DNA from: Azohydromonas caseinilytica | GTDB lineage: Bacteria; Pseudomonadota; Gammaproteobacteria; Burkholderiales; Burkholderiaceae_C | Assembly: GCF_012927045.1 (NCBI RefSeq) | Contig: NZ_JABBFW010000001.1 | Coordinates: 372,001-436,000, forward strand | DNA: 64,000 bases | Direction: 5' to 3' | In this document: positions 38,283 to 47,779 of the stretch, one piece after another | How positions within the stretch are numbered: the stretch's first letter is position 1 | How the letters are laid out: each line of letters begins with the position of its first letter | Translations under genes and position numbers: made by a program | The notes under the pieces: generated by a model | What the model was told of the DNA's origin: nothing | Databases searched by the model: none | The model's input: the letters and a program-made list of their open reading frames with translations, nothing else

Positions 38283-40238
38283 ATGGTGGGTCGTGGTCTA
38301 CGCGGTTGGTATGGAGGCGTGCTGGCGCTGGCGGCGTCCTGCGCCTGCGCCCAGACGCCGTCGCTGAGGCTGTCGGAGCTGACGCTGGAGGAGCTGGGCA
38401 ACATCGAGGTCACCTCGGTGTCGCGCCGCGCCGAGCGGCTGTCGGACGCGCCGGCGTCGGTGTTCGTGATCACGGCCGAGGACATCCGCCGCAGCGGCGC
38501 CACCTCGCTGCCCGAGGCGCTGCGCCTGGCGCCCAACCTGCAGGTGGCGCGCCTGAGCGCCGCCTTCCATGCCGTGACCAGCCGCGGCTTCAACAGCAAC
38601 ACCGCCAACAAGCTGCTGGTGCTCATCGACGGGCGCTCGGTGTACACGCCCCTCTTCGGCGGCGTGTTCTGGGACGCGCAGCAGCTGCCGCTGCAGGACG
38701 TGGAGCGCATCGAGGTCATCAGCGGGCCCGGCGGCACGCTGTGGGGCGTCAACGCGGTCAATGGCGTCATCAACGTCATCACCCGCCCGGCCACGCAGAC
38801 GCGCGGCTTCGAGCTGGCGGCCGGCGCGGGCAACCGCGAGCACGGCCTGTCGCTGCGCCAGGGCCTGGACCTGGGCGGCGATGCCGACCGACCGCTGCGG
38901 CTGTGGGCGCGCCATGTGCGCTACGAGCGCACCCACACCGCCGCTGGCGAGTCCGCCGGCGATGCCGGGCACGTGGAGCAGATCGGCGCGCGCACCGACT
39001 GGGACAGCGGCCTGAGCCGCGCCATGCTGCAGGCGCAGGCCTACCTGGGGCAGCGCGAGGCACCGATCCCCGGCGCGGTGGAAATCCCCGGCGCCCCGAT
39101 CCAGGTCGGCTCCACGCGCTTCAGCGGCGGCCATGTGCTCGCGCGCTGGGAGCGCCAGCTCGGCCACAACCAGTCGCTGACGGTGCAGGGCTACTACGAC
39201 CGCACCGAGCGCCGCCTGGGCTTCCGCGACACGCTCGACACGCTGGACCTGCAGCTGCAGCACGCGCTGCAGGCCGGAGCGCGCCATGCCGTGGTGTGGG
39301 GCGCGGAGCTGCGCCAGGACACCGACAACTTCACCGGGCCCGACCTGGTGATGCGGCCCGCGCGGCTGCGCCAGGTGAGCTACAGCCTGTTCGCGCAGGA
39401 CGAGATCACGCTGCGCGAGGACCTGCGCCTGACGCTGGGCGCGCGCGCCGAGCGCAACGCCTACACCGGCGTGGAATACCTGCCCAGCGCGCGGCTGGCC
39501 TGGCATCCGGCGCCCTCGCAGCTGGTATGGGGCGCGCTGTCGCGCACCGTGCGCGGGCCCACGCGGCTGGACCGCGACGTGTTCAACCCCGGCCGGCCGC
39601 CCTCGGCCCAGGCGCCGGGCGGCATCCTGCCCGTGAGCGGCAACCCCGATTTCCTGAGCGAGGTGGCGCGCGTGGCCGAGCTGGGCTGGCGCGGCCAGCC
39701 CGGCCCCGGCATCAGCGCCTCCGCCACCGTCTACCAGGCCCAGTACGAGCGGCTGCGCTCGCTGCAGCTCAGCGGCTCCGAGCTGGTGTTCGCCAACGGG
39801 CTGGACGGCCGCATCCGCGGCGTGGAGCTGTGGGGCAGCTGGCAGCTGCGGCCGAACTGGCGGCTGCACGGGGGCTTCAACCGCACCTGGCAGGACCTGC
39901 ACGCCAGCCCCGGCTACGCCGATGCCGGCAACGTGTCCTTCGCCGAAGGCTCCACCCCGGCGCGGCAGTGGATGCTGCGCTCGCAGCTCGACCTGCCGCG
40001 GCGCACCGAGTTCGACCTCACGCTGCGCGGCGTCTCGGCGCTGGCCGACCCGGCCGTGCCCGCCTACGTGGCGCTGGACCTGCGGCTGGGCTGGCGCCCG
40101 CGCCCCGGGCTGGAATGGTCGCTGGCGGTGCAGAACGCGCTGGGCGGCGGCCACGGCGAGTTCGGCCAGCTGCGCACCCGCAGCGAGATCGGGCGCAGCG
40201 TGTTCCTGCAGCTGGTGCTGCAGCACGACGCCCTCTAG
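38283..40238 (+). CDS. TonB-dependent receptor of a TBDR-YfiR-kinase cassette
   Basis: A 651-residue outer-membrane receptor. After a signal peptide (GGVLALAASCACAQ, cleaved near residue 24) comes LTLEELGNIEVTSVSRRAER, a pre-plug segment that includes a possible TonB box. The plug domain follows: PASVFVITAEDIRRSGATSL, LVLIDGRSVYTPLFGGVFWD and RIEVISGPGGTLWGVNAVNG. A 22-strand barrel fills the rest and ends in a hydrophobic C-terminal strand, SVFLQLVLQHDAL. The ATG at 38283 is used because a typical signal peptide follows it; in-frame starts at 38187 and 38229 would add an odd leader. The next gene begins four bases after its stop. The ligand is unknown; a signalling rather than a purely transport role is inferred from its neighbours. 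Confidence 0.88.
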   Translation: MVGRGLRGWYGGVLALAASCACAQTPSLRLSELTLEELGNIEVTSVSRRAERLSDAPASVFVITAEDIRRSGATSLPEALRLAPNLQVARLSAAFHAVTSRGFNSNTANKLLVLIDGRSVYTPLFGGVFWDAQQLPLQDVERIEVISGPGGTLWGVNAVNGVINVITRPATQTRGFELAAGAGNREHGLSLRQGLDLGGDADRPLRLWARHVRYERTHTAAGESAGDAGHVEQIGARTDWDSGLSRAMLQAQAYLGQREAPIPGAVEIPGAPIQVGSTRFSGGHVLARWERQLGHNQSLTVQGYYDRTERRLGFRDTLDTLDLQLQHALQAGARHAVVWGAELRQDTDNFTGPDLVMRPARLRQVSYSLFAQDEITLREDLRLTLGARAERNAYTGVEYLPSARLAWHPAPSQLVWGALSRTVRGPTRLDRDVFNPGRPPSAQAPGGILPVSGNPDFLSEVARVAELGWRGQPGPGISASATVYQAQYERLRSLQLSGSELVFANGLDGRIRGVELWGSWQLRPNWRLHGGFNRTWQDLHASPGYADAGNVSFAEGSTPARQWMLRSQLDLPRRTEFDLTLRGVSALADPAVPAYVALDLRLGWRPRPGLEWSLAVQNALGGGHGEFGQLRTRSEIGRSVFLQLVLQHDAL

Positions 40239-40241
40239 GCG

Positions 40242-40844
40242 ATGGCGGACGACACCGGCCAGCCCCACGCCGCGCCGCGCCGCCCGCTTGCGGGCCGTTG
40301 CGCGGCGCGGCGGCCCGTCCTGTTGCTGCTGACGGGGATGCTGGGGCTGCTGGGGCTGCTGCCCGCAGGGGCACAGCCGGTGGCGGAGTACCAGGTCAAG
40401 GCCGCCTTCCTGGTCAAGTTCGGCAGCTACGTGGAATGGCCGGCGGCGGTGTTCGAGAGCCGCGAGAGCCCTTTCGTCATCGGCGTGGTCGCCCCCGACG
40501 CGGTGGCCGACGAGGTGGAGCGCGCGGCCTCGGCCGCCACGGTGGAAGGGCGCCCGGTGCAGGTGCGGCGCCTGGAGCGGGCCGATGTCCCCGGCGGCAC
40601 GCACCTGCTTTTCATCGCGCGCTCCCACAACGGCCAGCTTGCCGATACCCTGGCCCTGGCGCGCGGACGTCCGCTGCTGACGGTGACGGAATCGGAACAG
40701 GCGCTGGCCCTGGGGGGAATGATCAATTTCGTGATCGTGGACAACAAGGTCCGTTTCGACATCGCGCTGGCGCCGGCCGAGGCCAGCCAGCTCAAGATCA
40801 GCGCGCGGCTGCTGTCGGTGGCGCGCCGGGTGCTCAGGAGCTGA
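40242..40844 (+). CDS. YfiR-family periplasmic protein (cysteine-free mature form)
   Basis: A 200-residue protein with an N-terminal signal (LLLLTGMLGLLGLLPAGAQ) and a DUF4154/YfiR domain: VKAAFLVKFGSYVEWP at about 52-67, RPVQVRRLERAD, GGTHLLFIAR, and LKISARLLSVARRV at the end. In Pseudomonas aeruginosa YfiR is a periplasmic repressor of the diguanylate cyclase YfiN, under control of outer-membrane YfiB. Both cysteine positions conserved around the central strands are replaced here (about Ile80 and Thr120), so the usual disulfide cannot form. It sits four bases after the receptor stop and five bases before the kinase. Confidence 0.87.
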   Translation: MADDTGQPHAAPRRPLAGRCAARRPVLLLLTGMLGLLGLLPAGAQPVAEYQVKAAFLVKFGSYVEWPAAVFESRESPFVIGVVAPDAVADEVERAASAATVEGRPVQVRRLERADVPGGTHLLFIARSHNGQLADTLALARGRPLLTVTESEQALALGGMINFVIVDNKVRFDIALAPAEASQLKISARLLSVARRVLRS

Positions 40845-40849
40845 CTCGC

Positions 40850-42847
<1,998 letters not shown>

Positions 42848-43000
42848 GGCTCATCCTTGCCAGTGGCTGAAAGAAGCCCGTCCCACCCGCGAAGCCTGTC
42901 CCCGCGGGCATGACGAAGGAATATTTCAGCTGCGATCAAGGCATCGAACGAGGCACCACGCCGCTGTCCGCCCAGCCCTCTTCCTGCGCCTGTCCCGCAC

Positions 43001-44287
43001 ATGCCCCAACCCGCCGCCACGCCCACCCCGCGCCGTGCCGCCTGGGCGCTGCTGCCCGCCGGCGTGGCACCCTGGGCCCGGGCGCTGTTGCTGGCGCGCG
43101 CGCTGCGGGCGCTGGCCGACGGCGCACTGGCGGTGCTGCTGCCCGCGTACCTGCTGGCGCTGGGCTTCAGCCCGCTGACGGTGGGCGTGCTGAGCACGGC
43201 CACGCTGCTGGGCTCGGCGCTGGCGACGCTGGCCGTGGGCGCCTGGGGCCACCGCTGGGCGCCGCGGCAGCTGCTGCGTGGCGCCGCGCTGCTGATGGCC
43301 GCCACCGGCGTGGGTTTCACTTTCCTGGACGGCCTGGCGCCGCTGCTGGTGCTGGCCTTCGTCGGCACGCTCAATCCCAGCTCGGGCGACGTCAGCGTGT
43401 TCCTGCCGCTGGAGCACGCCCGGCTGGCGCAGGCGGCGCGCGGCGAGGCGCGCACGGCGCTGTTCGCCCGCTACAGCGTGCTGGCGGCGGCCTGCGCCGC
43501 CGTCGGCGCCCTGGGCGCGGGCCTGCCGCAGCTCCTCACCCGGCTCGGCCTGGAGCCGCTGACCGGGCTGCGGCTGATGTTTTTCATTTACGGCCTGCTG
43601 GGACTGGCACTGTGGGCGCTGTACGGGCGGTTGCCGGCCGGCGATGGCGCCGCTGCAGCAGACGGCGCGGCGACAAGCGCACACCAGGCGCCGCGCGCCG
43701 AGCGGGTCGGCGCGCTGGGACCCTCGCGCCCGCTGGTGCTGCGGCTGGCGCTGCTGTTCAGCGTGGATTCCTTTGCCGGCGGGCTGCTGGTGAACTCGCT
43801 GCTGGCGCTGTGGCTGCTGCAGCGTTTTGGCTTGCAGCCGGCGCAGGCGGGGCTGTTCTTCTTCGCCACCGGGCTGCTGAGCGCGGCCTCGCAACTGGCG
43901 GCGCCGCGGCTGGCCCGGCGCATCGGGCTGCTCCACACCATGGTGTTCACGCACCTGCCGGCCAACGTCTGCCTGGTGCTGGCGGCGCTGGCGCCGGGCC
44001 TGCCGCTGGCGCTGGGGCTGCTGCTGGTGCGCGCGGCGCTGTCGCAGATGGACGTGCCCGCGCGCGGCGCCTTCGTGATGGCGGTGGTCACGCCGGCGGA
44101 GCGCACCGCCGCGGCCAGCTTCACCGCCGTGCCGCGCAGCCTGGCCGCGGCGCTGAGCCCGAGCCTGAGCGCGGCACTGCTGGCCGGCGGCTTCACGGCG
44201 CTGCCGCTGCTGCTGTGCGGGCTGCTCAAGATCGGCTACGACCTGACGCTGTGGCGGGCCTGCCGGCACGTGGAGCTGCAGGGGTAG
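43001..44287 (+). CDS. MFS transporter
   Basis: A 428-residue major facilitator with about 12 hydrophobic helices and a central cytoplasmic loop at about 205-245 (AAAADGAATSAHQAPRAERV). The loop between helices 2 and 3 (GAWGHRWAPRQLL) has the basic character of motif A. The substrate cannot be inferred. It lies 153 bases after the kinase gene, with its own putative start at 43001 (MPQPAATP). A dispersed palindromic element follows its stop, so it is probably a single-gene unit or the tail of the cassette operon. Confidence 0.85.
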   Translation: MPQPAATPTPRRAAWALLPAGVAPWARALLLARALRALADGALAVLLPAYLLALGFSPLTVGVLSTATLLGSALATLAVGAWGHRWAPRQLLRGAALLMAATGVGFTFLDGLAPLLVLAFVGTLNPSSGDVSVFLPLEHARLAQAARGEARTALFARYSVLAAACAAVGALGAGLPQLLTRLGLEPLTGLRLMFFIYGLLGLALWALYGRLPAGDGAAAADGAATSAHQAPRAERVGALGPSRPLVLRLALLFSVDSFAGGLLVNSLLALWLLQRFGLQPAQAGLFFFATGLLSAASQLAAPRLARRIGLLHTMVFTHLPANVCLVLAALAPGLPLALGLLLVRAALSQMDVPARGAFVMAVVTPAERTAAASFTAVPRSLAAALSPSLSAALLAGGFTALPLLLCGLLKIGYDLTLWRACRHVELQG

Positions 44288-44331
44288 GCCTGAAGGGGCC
44301 GGGCGTCGGCCGTTAGCTGGCCTGCTTCCTT

Positions 44332-44496
44332 TACTACCTCGTCATCCCCGCGCAGGCGGGGACCCAGGCGGTCCCCAAGCCGCCGTGAGCGGCTTGAGCG
44401 GCGCGCCGAGGGACTGGAGTCGGATGCCTGCGCCGTCTCTCGCGTTCCGACGTGGGACCGCCTGGGTTCCCGCCTTCGCGGGAATGACGAAGTAGG
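44332..44496 (-). repeat. Dispersed palindromic element, copy 1
   Basis: About 165 bases with inverted ends: the left end CGTCATCCCCGCGCAGGCGG faces the right end TTCCCGCCTTCGCGGGAATG ACGAAG. Each arm also folds on itself (CCCGCG..CGCGGG type). Its reverse complement aligns along its full length with the element at 51404-51570. It fills most of the gap 44288-44576, the rest of which holds nothing recognisable. Confidence 0.85.
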
Positions 44497-44576
44497 AGGC
44501 GCAGCGCTTGAGCCTCTGGGCCAACGAAGGTTCTTATCTTTTCCCGGACAGTCGCCCCTGTCGTGTCCCGGTGCTC

Positions 44577-45209
44577 CTACACCACCGCCTCCCGCACCGC
44601 ATAGAGCGCCAGCTCCACGTCGTTGCGCATGCCGGTGAGCGCCATGAGCTGGGCGCGGCACTCGGCCACGGCGTGCGCAGTGAGCTCCAGCTGCGCGGCG
44701 ATCTCGGCCACCGAGCGGCCCGAGGCCAGCAGGCGCAGCACCTCGATCTCGCGCGGCGACAGCCGCTGGCGCAGCGGGGGGCGGCCGCGGCGCTCCAGCG
44801 CGCCGTCGAGCTGCGCGCCCACGTCGGGCGGGATGTGCAGGCCGCCGCCCATGGCGGTGCGCACGGCCGCGAGCATCTGCGCGGCGTCGGCCGTCTTGCT
44901 CAGGCAGCCGGCAGCGCCGAGTTTCAGGCTGCGCACGGCGTACTGCTTGTCGGAGAAGGCGGAAAGCATCAGCACCGGCAGGCGCGGGCACTCGCTGCGC
45001 AGGCGGCGCAGCAGGTCCAGCCCGTCGCGGTAGGGCATTTCGATGTCCATCAGCACCACGTCGAAGGGCTGCTCGGCCGCCAGCACCAGGCGCAGCACCT
45101 CGGCGCCGTCGGGTGCCTCGGCGGCCGTGTCGATGCCGGCCTCGGCCAGCACCTGGCGCAGCGCCTGGCGCACCAGCGGGTGCGCGTCGCACAGCAGGGC
45201 GCGGATCAT
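44577..45209 (-). CDS. NarL/FixJ-type response regulator
   Basis: A 210-residue two-component regulator. The receiver domain (1-120) has Asp8, the phosphoacceptor Asp55 in VVLMDIEMP, and Lys105. A LuxR-type helix-turn-helix follows (about 146-205): LSPREIEVLRLLASGRSVAEIAAQ, then LELTAHAVAECRAQLMALTG in place of the usual xxTVxxHRxxIxxKL. The recognition helix is therefore atypical (ECRAQ rather than HRANI). It overlaps the upstream kinase gene by four bases. Target genes are unknown. Confidence 0.9.
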   Translation of the reverse strand: MIRALLCDAHPLVRQALRQVLAEAGIDTAAEAPDGAEVLRLVLAAEQPFDVVLMDIEMPYRDGLDLLRRLRSECPRLPVLMLSAFSDKQYAVRSLKLGAAGCLSKTADAAQMLAAVRTAMGGGLHIPPDVGAQLDGALERRGRPPLRQRLSPREIEVLRLLASGRSVAEIAAQLELTAHAVAECRAQLMALTGMRNDVELALYAVREAVV

Positions 45210-45916
45210 GAGCCTTCTCCCTGGGGCAGCGGCAGCCGCACGCGTACCGTGGTGCCCTCGCCGGGCCGGCTCGCGATCTGCAGCCGGCCGCCCCAATGCG
45301 CCACGCGCTCGCGCAGCGCCAGCAGGCCCCAGCCCCGCGCCAGCGCCGCGGGATCGATGCCCACGCCGTCGTCGCCCACCTCCAGCAGCAGCAGGCCCGC
45401 CGGCGGCGCCTCCACGTACAGCCGCACGCGCAGCCGCTCGGCCCGCGCATGGCGCGCCACGTTGTCCAGCAGCGCCTCGGCGCTGCGGTAGACGGCGTCG
45501 GCCCAATCCTGCGCCGAAGGCGGCAGCTCCACGCCGGCCTGCACGTGCATGCGCACGTCGGGATGCAGGCCGTGGCGCTGCGCGAAGTCGTGCGCCAGCC
45601 ACTCCAGCGCCGACCACAGGCCCGGCCACTCCAGCAGGCGCGGACGCAAGGTCTCCGCCATGCGGGTGAGGTTCTGGACGGCAGCGTCCAGCAAGCCGCC
45701 CAGGCTGGCGCACTTGCCCGCCAAGTCGGGCTGCTCGGCCAAGCGGCGCTCGACCCAGCCCAGCTCCAGCTTCACCGCCACCAGCAGCGCGCCGAGCTCG
45801 CCGTGGAGCTGCTGCGCCAGCTGCGCCTGCTGGCGCGCGTGCTGCGCCTCGGTGTGCTGCAGCAGCCCGCGCAGCCGCGCCAGGGTGTCGCTGTCGGGGT
45901 GGAGCAGCGCGTTCAT
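45206..45916 (-). CDS. Soluble sensor histidine kinase (HisKA_3), partner of the NarL regulator
   Basis: A 236-residue kinase without membrane segments or a recognisable sensor domain. The dimerisation helix has the phosphoacceptor His38 in LAQQLHGELGALLVAV. The HATPase_c domain has Asn152 (ALLDNVARHA) and the GDDGVGI loop at 181-187. The residue after His38 is Gly instead of the Asp/Glu usual in this family, and the Gln/Asn four residues further on is Ala; both matter for catalysis in characterised relatives. The ATG at 45916 is chosen; an in-frame ATG ten codons upstream is possible. The N-terminal 20 residues are unlikely to hold a sensor. Confidence 0.85.
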   Translation of the reverse strand: MNALLHPDSDTLARLRGLLQHTEAQHARQQAQLAQQLHGELGALLVAVKLELGWVERRLAEQPDLAGKCASLGGLLDAAVQNLTRMAETLRPRLLEWPGLWSALEWLAHDFAQRHGLHPDVRMHVQAGVELPPSAQDWADAVYRSAEALLDNVARHARAERLRVRLYVEAPPAGLLLLEVGDDGVGIDPAALARGWGLLALRERVAHWGGRLQIASRPGEGTTVRVRLPLPQGEGS

Positions 45917-46138
45917 GCGCGCACCCCGGTGCGGCCCGATACCCATGGCACCGACGCGGTGCCCCTGCCCTGCGAGCGTGCGCCCTGCGGCTCCAGCGCG
46001 GTGCGGACTTGACGGGCGGGCGCGATGCCGGAAGGCCGGCGAGAAAGCACGGAGCGTGGGGTCGGGGCAGGCAAGGGAAACATGCGCGTCGTTGCGCAAG
46101 CCCCATGCCAAGGGAGGCGCCGCCGTGTGACCGTTGTC

Positions 46139-47026
46139 TCAGTGCCGCGCCGCGGCCCTGCCCGGCCACAGGTTGAGGGCCAGGCCCCCCACCACCAGCG
46201 CCGCAGCGCCCAGCTTCCAGGCCGGCAGCGGCTCGTGCAGCCACCAGGCCGAGGCGCCCATGCCGAACACCGGCACCAGCAGCGCCGTGGGCGCGACGGT
46301 GGCCGCCGGGTGCCGCGCCAGCAGCCAGCCCCAGGCGGCGTAGCCGAAGAGGCTGTTGCCCAGCGCCTGCCAGGCCACGGCGGCCCAGGTGCCGGCGTCG
46401 GCGCGCGCCAAGCCGGCCGCGACGGCCTGCGGCCCCTCGAACAGCAGCGACAGCGCCAGCAGCGGCGGCACGGCAAAGACGCTGGACCACACCACCACCG
46501 CCAGCATGTTCACGCGCCCGGCGCGCCGGCTCACGGTGTTGCCGCCGGCCCAGGCCAGCGCCGCGCCCAGCACCAGCGCCAGGCCCAGCGGCGTGGCCTC
46601 GCCGCCGCCGCGCACGCCGATGAGCACCAGCCCCGCGCCCGCCAGCACCAGCGCCGCGCCCTGGCGCGCGCGCAGCCGCTCGCCCTGCGCCAGGGTGGCC
46701 AGCGCGATGGTGAAGAACACCTGCGTCTGCACCACCAGCGAGGCCAGGCCCGGCGTGATATGGCGCGTCATGGCGACGAAGAGCAGCCCGAACTGCCCCG
46801 CGCCGATGAGCAGCCCGTAGGCCGCCAGCAGCCGCCAGGGCACGGCCGGGCGTGCGATGAAGAGGGCCGCCGGCGCGAAGGCCAGCGCGAAGCGCAGCGC
46901 GGCCAGGGTCAGCGGCGGCAGCGCCGCCAGCGCGATCTTGATGACGACGAAGTTGCTGCCCCACACCGCCACCACGGCCAGGGCCAGCAGCGCGTGGCGC
47001 CAGGGAAGAGACATCCGCATGCGCAC
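46139..47026 (-). CDS. EamA/DMT-family exporter
   Basis: A 295-residue protein with ten hydrophobic helices in two EamA repeats (about 8-137 and 148-285), as in RhaT/YdcZ-type and amino-acid exporters. Typical signatures are AVWGSNFVVIKIALAALPPL in helix 1 and NSLFGYAAWGWLLARHPA in the second half. Its start is five bases after the stop of the Lrp-type regulator, so the two are co-transcribed. That pairing often marks amino-acid efflux controlled by the regulator, but the substrate is not shown by the sequence. Confidence 0.87.
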   Translation of the reverse strand: MRMRMSLPWRHALLALAVVAVWGSNFVVIKIALAALPPLTLAALRFALAFAPAALFIARPAVPWRLLAAYGLLIGAGQFGLLFVAMTRHITPGLASLVVQTQVFFTIALATLAQGERLRARQGAALVLAGAGLVLIGVRGGGEATPLGLALVLGAALAWAGGNTVSRRAGRVNMLAVVVWSSVFAVPPLLALSLLFEGPQAVAAGLARADAGTWAAVAWQALGNSLFGYAAWGWLLARHPAATVAPTALLVPVFGMGASAWWLHEPLPAWKLGAAALVVGGLALNLWPGRAAARH

Positions 47027-47030
47027 GCCC

Positions 47031-47636
47031 TCAGCCCTGGCGCGGCCCGGAGGCGCGCGGCCCCAGGTGCGCCAGCGGCAGCGCCGCGCCGGCCTTGACG
47101 TCGCCCAGCGAGAAGCTCGTGTGGATGTCCTTCACGTTGGGCAGGTTCAGCAGCGTGCCGGTGGCGAAGCGCGAGAAGGCGTCCAGGTCGGTGGCCAGCA
47201 CCTGCAGCTCGAAAGTGCCCGCGCCGCTGATGTAGTGGCAGGCCGTGACCTCGGGCAGCCGCCGCAGCGCCTCCTCCAGCTCGCGCGTGGCGGTGCCGGT
47301 GTTGCGGTCGGCATCCACCCGCACGAAGGCCAGCACGCCCAGGCCGATGCGGCGCCGGTCGATCTCGGCACGGTAGCCCTTGATCACGCCGCGCTGCTCC
47401 AGCGCCTTCACGCGCCGCCAAGTCGGCGCCGCCGACAGCCCGATGCGCTCGGCCAGCTCGGCGTTGGACAACCGCGCGTCGCGCTGCAGCTCGTCCAGGA
47501 TCGCCACGTCGTAGCGGTCCAGCCCCGCCACCGTCTCGCCGCCCGGCGCAGCCACCGCTCCCGGCACGCCCGATGCCGCGCCCCTGGGCGCCGCCGGCGT
47601 GCCGACAGGGCTCCGGGTTTTCCCTGAATTCGTCAT
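47031..47636 (-). CDS. Lrp/AsnC-family transcriptional regulator
   Basis: A 201-residue feast/famine regulator. An unusual Pro/Gly/Ala-rich N-terminal extension of about 37 residues precedes the helix-turn-helix (LDRYDVAILDELQRDARLSN, then AELAERIGLSAAPTWRRVKALE). The C-terminal RAM ligand domain has VTACHYISGAGTFELQVLATD. It is divergent from the indolepyruvate oxidoreductase gene and upstream of an EamA exporter. An inverted repeat between the divergent genes is a candidate operator. A shorter start within the extension is possible, but no better-placed ATG is visible. Confidence 0.92.
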   Translation of the reverse strand: MTNSGKTRSPVGTPAAPRGAASGVPGAVAAPGGETVAGLDRYDVAILDELQRDARLSNAELAERIGLSAAPTWRRVKALEQRGVIKGYRAEIDRRRIGLGVLAFVRVDADRNTGTATRELEEALRRLPEVTACHYISGAGTFELQVLATDLDAFSRFATGTLLNLPNVKDIHTSFSLGDVKAGAALPLAHLGPRASGPRQG

Positions 47637-47648
47637 TTCCGATCCTTT

Positions 47649-47678
47649 TCTTTCTCAAGTCCGCATTGTCGAGAAAGA
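47649..47678. promoter_or_regulatory. Candidate operator between the Lrp-type gene and the oxidoreductase gene
   Basis: TCTTTCTC (47649-47656) and GAGAAAGA (47671-47678): perfect 8-base inverted arms with a 14-base spacer, 13 bases upstream of the regulator's ATG. It sits in the 143-base divergent promoter region, where Lrp-family dimers commonly bind imperfect dyads. Confidence 0.5.
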
Positions 47679-47779
47679 TCGTTGCTCAACTGACATGGAT
47701 TGGCGCAAAGAACGAAAGCCCTTGCCGGAGGTCAAAACCTAGACTTCGCGCATCGATTGCAGCCCACCGAGGAACCGCC

